Shown here: in pieces, positions 1-6,089 of the stretch
How positions within the stretch are numbered: the first letter of the stretch is position 1
Layout: each line of letters opens with the position of its first letter
Source: JAZDOH01 sp043798815
GTDB lineage: Bacteria > Patescibacteriota > Gracilibacteria > UM-FILTER-43-11
Length of the DNA stretch: 26,688 nt
Direction: 5' to 3'
Assembly (NCBI GenBank): GCA_043798815.1
Contig: JAZDOH010000017.1
Coordinates: 1 to 26,688 of the forward strand
Made by a program: the position numbers and the translations under genes
The notes under the pieces: generated by a model
The model's database searches: none
What the model saw: the letters and a program-made list of their open reading frames with translations, nothing else
What the model was told of the DNA's origin: nothing

Positions 1-34
1 CCGGAACGATTTTACCGTTGATAGAGATGATCAT
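1..34 (-). CDS. Partial 5' end of a probable class IV aminotransferase (PabC/IlvE/Dat-like)
   Basis: Only the first 11 codons are inside the window; they read MIISINGKIVP on the minus strand. Class IV (fold-type IV) PLP aminotransferases such as aminodeoxychorismate lyase (PabC), IlvE and D-amino acid aminotransferase commonly begin with an N-G-K-x-V-P stretch of this kind. A good promoter (TTGTGG, 17 nt, TATAAT) lies directly upstream in the 3' end of the TrmB-like gene, which supports a real start here. PabC would fit with pabA and pabB found 3 kb away, but 11 residues cannot separate the subfamilies. No Shine-Dalgarno is visible. Confidence 0.35.
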   Translation of the reverse strand, partial: MIISINGKIVP

Positions 35-51
35 GCTGTGGAGTAATTTTT

Positions 52-80
52 ATTATACTCTGTCAGATATTTCCCCACAA
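52..80 (-). promoter_or_regulatory. Sigma70-type promoter for the partial gene at the left edge
   Basis: On the minus strand TTGTGG (75-80) and TATAAT (52-57) are separated by 17 nt. The expected start of transcription near 45 leaves a leader of only about 11 nt before the ATG at 34. Confidence 0.55.
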
Positions 81-800
81 TTGCTCAAATAAAATCTTTT
101 GGGTTTCCGCTAAAGATTTATTCCAGATTTCAATGGCAGATTGGTCTTTCTCACCATATGAGATCATATAAATTTTTTCCGGGCAAATGATGGTGTCTGA
201 TTCAAAATTAACTGTTTTCGGTAAAATCTTAATTTGATGATTTTTGGATTGAAATAGGTTTTGGTATTCTTCAGCATCAGAGCCGGCTACCAGCAATTCT
301 TTGACTTTGAGTTTTTCGGATCGAATAGTTTCCGGAATCTTAAAATGATATTCCGGCATCATCCGCTTAACGCGCTGAGGATTAAAAACGGCGCAAAAGG
401 TTTTTTCGCGCAACATGGATTCATACATTTTCATGATCGCCTGTTTGCCCTCGAAAAATTTAACGCGTGGCGTGATGGAAAGTTTGTTTTCAAGCGCTTC
501 TAGCTCTGGCAGCGATTCCTGAAGTATGCTGAGTGTTTGTTCGATCTCCCGTTCACGTGACTTTAGCACGCCAGCGATTTCTTTAGCCGGAATGGCTTTA
601 AAATATTTAATCCCTGCGCGTTCAAATTCCTCAACCAGCTGGGCATGCTTGAGGCTATCGAGAATTAGGTACATCGTTGGTCGCGGCACTCCAACATGTT
701 TGGCGATCACGCTGACCGGTTGCGCGCCGAGTTCGAGGAGCTTAAGAAAGGTTTCTGTTTCCTTCTCGTTTAGCCCTAATTTTGTAAATAGCGACTTCAT
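63..800 (-). CDS. TrmB-family transcriptional regulator
   Basis: This 245-residue protein has the TrmB plan. Residues about 8-60 form a winged helix-turn-helix (LGLNEKETETFLKLLELG, then VPRPTMYLILDSL as recognition region). A helical linker follows at about 70-105, then a C-terminal ligand-sensing-like domain. TrmB regulators are best known from archaea, where they sense sugars, and they are also common in Patescibacteria. The ATG start places a promoter (TTGCTT, 17 nt, TAAAAT) and a TTGTC/GACAA inverted repeat immediately upstream, suggesting autoregulation. It is divergent from the orphan operon at 946-2162, with about 145 bp between them, so it may control that operon. The ligand and targets cannot be read from sequence. 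Confidence 0.85.
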   Translation of the reverse strand: MKSLFTKLGLNEKETETFLKLLELGAQPVSVIAKHVGVPRPTMYLILDSLKHAQLVEEFERAGIKYFKAIPAKEIAGVLKSREREIEQTLSILQESLPELEALENKLSITPRVKFFEGKQAIMKMYESMLREKTFCAVFNPQRVKRMMPEYHFKIPETIRSEKLKVKELLVAGSDAEEYQNLFQSKNHQIKILPKTVNFESDTIICPEKIYMISYGEKDQSAIEIWNKSLAETQKILFEQLWGNI

Positions 801-806
801 TTGATG

Positions 807-826
807 TTGTCATAAAATACCGACAA
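807..826. promoter_or_regulatory. Candidate operator: TTGTC/GACAA inverted repeat
   Basis: TTGTC (807-811) and GACAA (822-826) form an inverted repeat with a 10-nt spacer. It lies between the -10 of the TrmB-like gene and its start codon, the usual place for an autorepressor site. A second TTGT...GACAA pair (about 877-893) overlaps the -35 of the divergent promoter but has a different spacing, so it may be coincidental. Confidence 0.35.
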
Positions 827-830
827 GCCC

Positions 831-859
831 ATTTTAGCTTACCGCAAAGCCAAAAGCAA
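831..859 (-). promoter_or_regulatory. Candidate promoter of the TrmB-family regulator gene
   Basis: Minus-strand TTGCTT (854-859) and TAAAAT (831-836) are separated by 17 nt, leaving about 25 nt from the expected transcription start to the ATG at 800. Confidence 0.45.
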
Positions 860-886
860 CCTTTTGTATTTCTATGTTGTGGATTA

Positions 887-915
887 TTGACAATCTAATT
901 TAAACAGTTTATAAT
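887..915 (+). promoter_or_regulatory. Perfect consensus sigma70 promoter for the orphan operon
   Basis: TTGACA (887-892), 17 nt, TATAAT (910-915). Both hexamers and the spacing are exact consensus. The expected transcription start near 922 gives a leader of about 24 nt, rich in T and A, with no Shine-Dalgarno before the ATG at 946. Confidence 0.75.
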
Positions 916-945
916 TATTTTCCATTAATTTTTAATTTATTTTTT

Positions 946-1584
946 ATGGCTAAAGCAGAATTAAAATATTTTCTTCCTAGGCTCGGGCGACAACATATCG
1001 GGCTAGCCTCAAATGAGGAAACTACGCAAGTTTATTTAGATCCCAGTGATGCGAACGTGCAAGATTTTGTTCTCGGGTTTTATGGTGAGGGCTCTTTGGA
1101 AAGTGAAATGATTGAAGAGCCTGGAGCAGAAGTTTTTGTTGAGTATGGCCGAGAGGGGTATGTCATCAAAGTGCGGTCTGGAGCAGAAGAATACTCATCA
1201 AAAACAAGTAGAGCGCTATTTGAACATGCTCAAAAATTGACAACTTTAGAAAGAGACAGGCGAGCCACTACCGATTCTATACGCAGCGGCTCGCACAATT
1301 TCCTGATACAGTTGGTATTGAATACTTACCGAGACAAACTAGAAGGCTTACTGACATTAGAAGTCCAATTCAATAATGAAGAAATTGTCAGAGAGTCTGT
1401 AACGGAACGTATGCAAGAACGGTTTCCCGGTGCTGTAGAGGTTACCGGAGTCGAAGCATTTTCTGATCCAAATTTGGCACAAGCGAGAGACCGAAGCGCC
1501 TTGGCTCAACAAATTTTAATGAGTGAAGCTGTTGCTCTAGAGAAGCGTCAGGCAATTGCACATATTTTACAGCAGAATATATGA
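946..1584 (+). CDS. Hypothetical protein, 212 aa, first gene of an orphan pair
   Basis: I do not recognise this family. The protein is acidic and soluble, with no signal peptide or membrane segment. The N-terminal half looks beta-rich (MAKAELKYFLPRLG, then alternating strands to about residue 90). The C-terminal half is mostly helical, ending in a charged helix. It is preceded by a perfect-consensus promoter, and its stop overlaps the next start as ATGA, so the two genes are probably translated together. Base use is A+T rich compared with the housekeeping genes downstream. Its position divergent to a TrmB-type regulator makes it a candidate target of that regulator, but nothing in the sequence shows a function. 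Confidence 0.75.
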   Translation: MAKAELKYFLPRLGRQHIGLASNEETTQVYLDPSDANVQDFVLGFYGEGSLESEMIEEPGAEVFVEYGREGYVIKVRSGAEEYSSKTSRALFEHAQKLTTLERDRRATTDSIRSGSHNFLIQLVLNTYRDKLEGLLTLEVQFNNEEIVRESVTERMQERFPGAVEVTGVEAFSDPNLAQARDRSALAQQILMSEAVALEKRQAIAHILQQNI

Positions 1585-2162
1585 TTGATATTTATTCAAC
1601 TGATGTAGGCGGGTTTGATGTCCAACAACCGGAACAATGGTCAGCTTTGGTGCAAGCCGTGGAGGAAATTCGTAAAACTATATCAGTGGCAGGGGAATTT
1701 TCAGTAACCAAAGCTCTATTTGCCGGACTTGAAAATTACGGTCTAGATAGTATGATCCGAGGGTTGGAAACGGCAGAAAATGCTAAAAGCCTCGATGATT
1801 TAAATCGTGCAGACGATAGATTGTGTGATGGACTGCGTGATTTACAGAAAATATTTGAAGATCATATCGAGGATGTAGACCTTAAAACATTATTTCACGA
1901 TGTTTTTAGAGATCCTCACCAGCCTGCTTTTTACTGGGACAAGGCAAAAGAAATAATTCAAAATGGTGGCAATTTCGATGGAAGGGTGTATTTATATTAT
2001 TTGCGAAAAGGGATAATGGGTTATAAAAAATTTATTGTTTATGTTATAAGGCTTTTAGTGGAATTTTTAAGGGCTGATAGCGAAGCTTTAAGCCTTGAGG
2101 CGGCAAAATTAACTTTAACTGCAAGCGCTAGAGCACAAGCTTTAGCTTTGCTGAAGATTTAA
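1581..2162 (+). CDS. Hypothetical protein, 193 aa, second gene of the orphan pair
   Basis: Family not recognised. The sequence is almost wholly helical and acidic in its first 120 residues, with a 'DDLNRADDRLCDGLRDLQ' stretch. A more hydrophobic helix (KKFIVYVIRLLVEFL, about 149-163) and an alanine/leucine-rich C-terminal helix follow. That hydrophobic helix is too polar to be a confident membrane span. The start ATG overlaps the upstream stop by 4 nt, giving translational coupling, and the two products may work together. No terminator is obvious after it; a separate promoter begins about 80 bp downstream. Confidence 0.72.
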   Translation: MIDIYSTDVGGFDVQQPEQWSALVQAVEEIRKTISVAGEFSVTKALFAGLENYGLDSMIRGLETAENAKSLDDLNRADDRLCDGLRDLQKIFEDHIEDVDLKTLFHDVFRDPHQPAFYWDKAKEIIQNGGNFDGRVYLYYLRKGIMGYKKFIVYVIRLLVEFLRADSEALSLEAAKLTLTASARAQALALLKI

Positions 2163-2238
2163 TTTTCCAGAATGTTTGGGCCATAGAAATGCGCAATTGG
2201 TAGTATCGAATTCCATAAAGTAAGGAGCGGCAGAACTA

Positions 2239-2267
2239 TTGTTATCAGGCAAATAAAATGATATAAT
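2239..2267 (+). promoter_or_regulatory. Sigma70-type promoter upstream of the split orphan gene
   Basis: TTGTTA (2239-2244), 17 nt, TATAAT (2262-2267). The expected transcription start near 2274 lies 15 nt before an ATG at 2289, not before the TTG at 2360. This favours 2289 as the true start of the downstream gene. Confidence 0.65.
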
Positions 2268-2288
2268 GATCTGATAACTTTTTACTTT

Positions 2289-2348
2289 ATGGGACGAGTG
2301 AATGCGGCAGCTTTAGCAGAAATAAATCGTTTTGACAGGGAGGGGGGG
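2289..2348 (+). other. Probable 5' coding part of the downstream gene, separated from it by a frame change
   Basis: From the ATG at 2289 the frame reads MGRVNAAALAEINRFDREGG and reaches a run of seven G (2342-2348). Reading on in the same frame gives an unrelated tail and a stop. A -1 step on the G run joins it to the frame of the 158-codon gene that follows. The codons before the run are G GGG GGG in the layout of a -1 slippery heptamer. The result would be one 182-residue protein. The cause may be an assembly error in the G run, a real mutation, phase variation or programmed frameshifting. Confidence 0.5.
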
Positions 2349-2359
2349 CAGACCCTTCG

Positions 2360-2836
2360 TTGCCAATGCGCCCTGGAGGACCATCTGTGGAAGCTGCCAG
2401 AGCAGCGCTCCAGAGTATTGATGGGAAACGGGCCTATGCTGTGTTTTGTGAATTTTTAGGTATACCTGAAGGGGCTACTTCTTATCCTTACACAAGAAAA
2501 GAAATTACGTTAGCAAATGGCATTTGCGTTGCAATATCAAATGGTGGATTTCGTGGCGCAATCGCAGTTAAGGTACAGCAAAAACTGTCGCCAAACCTCC
2601 GTGGCAATACCAGACGTCATGCGGAAGATGAGTGGAGTATAGATCATGATGGGCAGATTAAACTAGAACAATCTTCTGATTACAGCGATGGCAGTCGTTG
2701 GGATAGCAATTACGTTGTGATGGGTCTAACAAAACTATTAAAAGCGGTGTCGGATTTACCACCTGAAACTTCTGAGCAGATTGTGGAAGGACGGCGCGAA
2801 GCTACTCGACAAGTTCTTCGGAGTGCTTTTCAGTAA
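2360..2836 (+). CDS. Hypothetical protein, 158 aa (possibly 182 aa with upstream frame)
   Basis: Family not recognised. Within this frame the earliest start is a TTG at 2360, followed by ATG at 2366. The frame is open back to 2336, where it is closed by TGA. The protein is small, soluble and mixed alpha/beta: an N-terminal helix (VEAARAALQSI), a central strand-rich part and a long C-terminal helix (ETSEQIVEGRREATRQVL). The promoter at 2239-2267 and the coding-like segment at 2289-2348 suggest that the real start lies upstream in another frame. The G-rich run before the TTG could also act as a poor ribosome site, which is the alternative. It ends at a shared hairpin facing pabB. Confidence 0.6.
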   Translation: MPMRPGGPSVEAARAALQSIDGKRAYAVFCEFLGIPEGATSYPYTRKEITLANGICVAISNGGFRGAIAVKVQQKLSPNLRGNTRRHAEDEWSIDHDGQIKLEQSSDYSDGSRWDSNYVVMGLTKLLKAVSDLPPETSEQIVEGRREATRQVLRSAFQ

Positions 2837-2839
2837 ATT

Positions 2840-2863
2840 TTCTTAAGTTTTTAACTTAGAGAA
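2840..2863. terminator. Bidirectional terminator-like hairpin between convergent genes
   Basis: TAAGTT (2844-2849) and AACTTA (2853-2858) with a TTT loop, extended by TTCT/AGAA across one bulged G. It lies between the ends of the orphan gene and pabB and overlaps the pabB stop codon. The stem is A+T rich, so its strength as a terminator is uncertain. Confidence 0.45.
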
Positions 2864-3941
2864 GTACTAAAAACTTTTCCGCTTTCAGCATACATTCCGC
2901 GTATTCTTTTTCTGGGTCAGAGTCATAAACGATGCCGCCGCCGGCCCAGTATTCGATGTACCCGTGGTGGACAAGGGCGGTGCGGATGGCAATATTAAAA
3001 TTCATCGTATCGCCCGACACATAACCGATGGAGCCGGTGAAAATGTTGCGAGGAAGGCCTTCGAGTTTTTCAATGTATTCCATTGCACGGAGTTTGGGGC
3101 AGCCGGTAATGGAACCGCCGGGGAAGAGGGCTTTAAAGACGTCTGGAGTACGGACGTCGGTGCGAAGTTTTCCGCGAATTTCGGAGTATGTGTGCCACAA
3201 GTTTGGGAGCTCCATGATGGCGCGTTCTTTGGTAACGCGGACGGTGCCGAACTCGCAAATTCGACCAAGATCATTTCGTTCAAGATCTGTAATCATATCG
3301 AGCTCTGCGCGTTCTTTTGGGCTGGCGAGGAGGTTTTTAAGTGCTTGTGGTCCATCTGATTTTGAAACGGTGCCTTTGATGGGTTGTGTAGTGATGGTTC
3401 GACCATTTACTCGGAAAAGCTGTTCCGGAGAAAGGCTGAGAATTTGGAAATCACCGCAATTCAAATACGCCGCATAAGGTGCCGGATTGTGAGCGATTAG
3501 TTTTTGGAAGAGGGTGTACGCGTTGCCCTTGAATTTTTTGCGAAATCGGATGGCGTAGTTGATTTGGTAAACCTCACCTGCCACTAAAAGCTCTTTGATT
3601 TGATGGATTTTTTTGATGTATTGGGCTTTGGTGACGCTTTGTTCGAGTTTACCGGAGGTAGAGTAACCATTTGTCATCCCGAGTGAGTGAAACGAGTCGA
3701 GGGATCTAGATCCCTCGACGTTGCTCGGGATGACATGGAGCGATGGGTACTCATAAAACAATTGATCCGGAATCTCGTTTTTGAGAGTTGGATTTGGGTA
3801 AGCCAAATAACCAACTAGTGGATTTTTTGGTACAAATTGTACATTTTGTACAACTTTTAGAGGGTTCGCTCCAAAAATGGTCTGCCCGGTTTGATCGTCG
3901 TGGAGGATGCAGGCGCCTTCTTGGGTGGGATCGAATATCAA
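2856..3941 (-). CDS. pabB: Aminodeoxychorismate synthase component I (PabB)
   Basis: The chorismate-binding enzyme domain covers about residues 105-361. It converts chorismate with ammonia from PabA to 4-amino-4-deoxychorismate, on the way to p-aminobenzoate and folate. Residues 187-191 read PIKGT; PabB proteins have this lysine, whereas anthranilate synthase (TrpE) usually has PIAGT, so PabB is preferred. LERNDLGRICEFG, GGSITGCPK and the ending IVYDSDPEKEYAE are family signatures. At 361 residues it is shorter than the usual 450 or so, because the N-terminal part is reduced. The start overlaps the pabA stop by 4 nt. Residues 69-90 are encoded by a 64-bp palindromic repeat inserted in frame, and residues about 28-37 by a 9-bp tandem repeat; both lie outside the catalytic domain. 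Confidence 0.9.
   Translation of the reverse strand: MIFDPTQEGACILHDDQTGQTIFGANPLKVVQNVQFVPKNPLVGYLAYPNPTLKNEIPDQLFYEYPSLHVIPSNVEGSRSLDSFHSLGMTNGYSTSGKLEQSVTKAQYIKKIHQIKELLVAGEVYQINYAIRFRKKFKGNAYTLFQKLIAHNPAPYAAYLNCGDFQILSLSPEQLFRVNGRTITTQPIKGTVSKSDGPQALKNLLASPKERAELDMITDLERNDLGRICEFGTVRVTKERAIMELPNLWHTYSEIRGKLRTDVRTPDVFKALFPGGSITGCPKLRAMEYIEKLEGLPRNIFTGSIGYVSGDTMNFNIAIRTALVHHGYIEYWAGGGIVYDSDPEKEYAECMLKAEKFLVLL
3672..3735. repeat. 64-bp palindromic repeat inserted in frame in pabB
   Basis: Outer arms TGTCATCCCGAG (3672-3683) and CTCGGGATGACA (3724-3735) enclose a perfect 24-bp palindrome at 3696-3719 (GTCGAGGGATCT and its complement). Read on the pabB strand it encodes HVIPSNVEGSRSLDSFHSLG followed by MT. 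The stretch has nothing in common with PabB and sits in the linker before the catalytic domain. The structure is that of a mobile palindromic element like the Rickettsia palindromic elements, which also insert in frame in genes. Confidence 0.8.
3830..3858. repeat. 9-bp tandem repeat (GTACAAnTT units) in pabB
   Basis: Three units start with GTAC at 3830, 3839 and 3848 and end in the same GTACAACTTTT block as the copy in tsaB. In the pabB frame it reads VVQNVQFVP, a three-residue period. Confidence 0.65.
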
Positions 3942-4519
3942 AATTTCAGGAAGTTACGAATAATTTTCTTCCCTTCCGGCGTTCCAAGGCTTTCAGGATG
4001 AAATTGGACGCCAAAAATTGGATAATGTTTATGTTGGATCCCCATAATCTCAAATTTATCAGTATACGCAGTTACGTCGACTTTTGAGTTTTGGAGATAA
4101 AATGATGTGTCGATAACCAGTGAATGATATCGCATCGCCTCAAAAGGATTTGTAAGACTGCAAAAAATGCCATGGCAATCATGCCAAATTAAACTTCGTT
4201 TGCCGTGCATGATGCGGGGTGCGCGGACAATTTTTCCTCCGAAAAACTTTCCCAGCGCCTGGTGACCAAGGCATACGCCGAGAATTGGAGTTGCTTTGTA
4301 AAAAGTTTTGATGACGTCAAACATCACGCCAACATCGCGCTTGTGTTCCACAGTGCCCGGCCCAGGGGAAAGGACGATGTGAGTCGGCTTCATGCGACGA
4401 ATTTGCGCAACGGTGATCTGATCATTTTTAAACACTTCCGGATGACCACCGAGTTCGCCAAAATACTGACTGAGGATGTAGGTGAATGAATCGTAGTTGT
4501 CGATAATCAGAGTTTTCAT
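3938..4519 (-). CDS. pabA: Aminodeoxychorismate/anthranilate synthase glutamine amidotransferase subunit (PabA/TrpG)
   Basis: A class I glutamine amidotransferase of 193 residues, the normal length. It hydrolyses glutamine and passes ammonia to the chorismate-binding partner. The catalytic triad is visible: C83 in GVCLGHQ, H174 and E176 in VQFHPES. The N-terminal IIDNYDSFTY and the SPGPG motif at 51-55 are typical of TrpG/PabA. Sequence alone does not separate PabA from TrpG, and many bacteria use one subunit for both. The adjacent PabB, overlapping by 4 nt, argues for PABA synthesis, and no other tryptophan gene is present in the window. The start overlaps the stop of the upstream NadC-like gene (ATGA), so all three are translated as one unit. 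Confidence 0.9.
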   Translation of the reverse strand: MKTLIIDNYDSFTYILSQYFGELGGHPEVFKNDQITVAQIRRMKPTHIVLSPGPGTVEHKRDVGVMFDVIKTFYKATPILGVCLGHQALGKFFGGKIVRAPRIMHGKRSLIWHDCHGIFCSLTNPFEAMRYHSLVIDTSFYLQNSKVDVTAYTDKFEIMGIQHKHYPIFGVQFHPESLGTPEGKKIIRNFLKF

Positions 4520-5418
4520 TGCGCGATCCTCAAGAACAAATCGAGCGCGGGAGCTTTGTTGGTGATAGAGCCGGAAGATATGGCGTGCACTCCGGGAAGC
4601 GCGTAACGACGGATGTTATGTTCATTGATCCCGCCGGACACCTCGATCATCGCGTGAGTGGGCTTGAGTAGTTTTATGGCGTGACGAACCTGCGTTGGTG
4701 TGAGGTTGTCGAGCAAAACCACCACCTGCCCCGCCGGGCTAAAACAACCTTGGCACTTGTGATAAGCGGTGACAAATGTTTTGATGTCATCGAAATTGTC
4801 CAATTCCATTTCCACAAATCGTACTTTTTTCGCTTTTTTCATCACTCGTTTCCATGGTTTTTCGAAATAAGGTTCCAGGAGCAAGTGATTGTCTTTCACC
4901 ATCACCGCGTCACTGAGGTTGAAACGATGCGAGAGGGCTCCCCCCACCGTGGCCGCGCGTTTGTCGAGGAGACCCCAAAACGTTTTTCTCGTCGCGAGGA
5001 GCTTGATGCGGCGTGGTAATTTGGACGCGAGCCGATGAGCGGCCGTAGCCACTCCGCTCATCCGCTGGAGGAGATTGAGGAGCGTGCGCTCAACACCCAA
5101 AATCCGATCCGCCCGCCCGCGCAAAGTTAAAAGCACTTCGCCCGGTTTAAAAACCACTCTCTCTGACTTGTGACGAAGAATTTTTACATCTACTTTTCCA
5201 AGCAGCCATTTTGCCTCCATGAGCCCCGCAAAAATCCCGCGATCATTTGCGATCACCTCAGCCCGGATGACCTGCTTGGGTTTCGACACAAAATACTCCG
5301 TCGTGCGGTCTCCATCCGCAAGGTCACTCAAATACGCCTCCCACACATACTGTTTAACGGCCTTGAGGTAAGAGGAAGCTTTTAGATGAAACTTGGCAGG
5401 AATTTTAAGAAGAGACAT
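4516..5418 (-). CDS. nadC: Nicotinate-nucleotide pyrophosphorylase (quinolinate phosphoribosyltransferase family)
   Basis: NadC converts quinolinate and PRPP to nicotinate mononucleotide, CO2 and pyrophosphate in de novo NAD synthesis. Family motifs appear in order: DLADGDRTTE (32-41), ERTLLNLLQRMSG (110-122), ATRKT (142-146), GGALSHRFNLSDAVMVKDNH (159-178), EMELDN (203-208), LLDNLTP (235-241) and EVSGGI (259-264). The length of 300 residues is near the usual 280. It leads a three-gene overlapping operon with pabA and pabB. No nadA or nadB is in the window, and this neighbourhood is unusual for NadC. An alternative is a related phosphoribosyltransferase (ModD-like, or one using another aromatic acid). 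I see no clear Shine-Dalgarno or strong promoter in the 60 bp upstream. Confidence 0.8.
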   Translation of the reverse strand: MSLLKIPAKFHLKASSYLKAVKQYVWEAYLSDLADGDRTTEYFVSKPKQVIRAEVIANDRGIFAGLMEAKWLLGKVDVKILRHKSERVVFKPGEVLLTLRGRADRILGVERTLLNLLQRMSGVATAAHRLASKLPRRIKLLATRKTFWGLLDKRAATVGGALSHRFNLSDAVMVKDNHLLLEPYFEKPWKRVMKKAKKVRFVEMELDNFDDIKTFVTAYHKCQGCFSPAGQVVVLLDNLTPTQVRHAIKLLKPTHAMIEVSGGINEHNIRRYALPGVHAISSGSITNKAPALDLFLRIAQ

Positions 5419-5478
5419 GATTCGCTCGAGTGAAACTAATTCCAGTTAACCATGCCTTTAGAGTGAAAAGCAAATTGA

Positions 5479-6033
5479 TTAGCCTCCAAGTCCAAGCACT
5501 GCAGCGTCATATATCCTTTGCGCGTGTGAACCTGGAGCCTGAAAATCTTTTTCTTCGATACCAAGCGCCCTAGCTATAACGTTTCTTAAGGTACCAACAG
5601 TAAAAGGAGCTTTTAGACTATGTATGCGCTCTGGCTGAGAAGCCGCCCCTTCCTGAGCTAATCTTCGTAACTGCTCCTCATCATCTGTTTCTCCCATAAG
5701 AACAACTGTTGGGATTGCGGTCATCCCTTCTTTGGTAGAAGCAGCCAAGTTAACAACATTAGCTAAATTTTCCTGACCATCAGCGCCTGGCGTTGCAGGG
5801 ATATCATCTGCTAAAAGTACTAATAACAACCTAATTTCTCCCCGCTTCTCGCGTAACATTCTTACTAATCCACTAGGTGCGCCACCTATTTCAAAATCAT
5901 GCTCAGAAATACCCAGAGAAGCCCATAACCCAGCTGTTCCAATCATGTTCATAAAATCTCTGCCATAGCCTATGCGTTCTTCCTGTGGATTTTCTGTTGT
6001 AACCCCGACAATAACTTTTCTTCCTTCGCTCAT
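5479..6033 (-). CDS. Small protein resembling a stand-alone response-regulator receiver domain
   Basis: The 184-residue protein is not firmly recognised. From about residue 65 it follows the receiver order. A hydrophobic strand ends in acidic residues (LLLVLLADDIP, like the phospho-acceptor strand) and is followed by G-x-D-G. Next come IPTVVLMGETDDEEQLRRLA (fourth strand and helix) and SLKAPF followed by a helix, where receivers have K-P-F. The first 60 residues may hold the first strand plus an insertion. No output domain or kinase is nearby. The gene is alone between nadC and miaB, with its start about 45 bp from the divergent miaB start and no Shine-Dalgarno. Receiver-like fold is an inference; phosphorylation is not shown. 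Confidence 0.6.
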   Translation of the reverse strand: MSEGRKVIVGVTTENPQEERIGYGRDFMNMIGTAGLWASLGISEHDFEIGGAPSGLVRMLREKRGEIRLLLVLLADDIPATPGADGQENLANVVNLAASTKEGMTAIPTVVLMGETDDEEQLRRLAQEGAASQPERIHSLKAPFTVGTLRNVIARALGIEEKDFQAPGSHAQRIYDAAVLGLGG

Positions 6034-6037
6034 AAGA

Positions 6038-6066
6038 TTGTTAATTAAGAATTAAATGTTTAATAT
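6038..6066 (+). promoter_or_regulatory. Promoter of miaB
   Basis: TTGTTA (6038-6043), 17 nt, TAATAT (6061-6066). Transcription expected near 6073 would leave only 5 nt before the ATG at 6078 but 17 nt before the ATG at 6090. The latter matches other leaders in this window, so 6090 is chosen as the start. Confidence 0.5.
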
Positions 6067-6089
6067 TTTAAAGCTTAATGATGTTGGTC

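Noticed and set aside
3028..3477. Plus-strand open frames opposite pabB, recJ and other genes
   Set aside because: They are shadows of well-supported genes, with no family motifs and no start signals.
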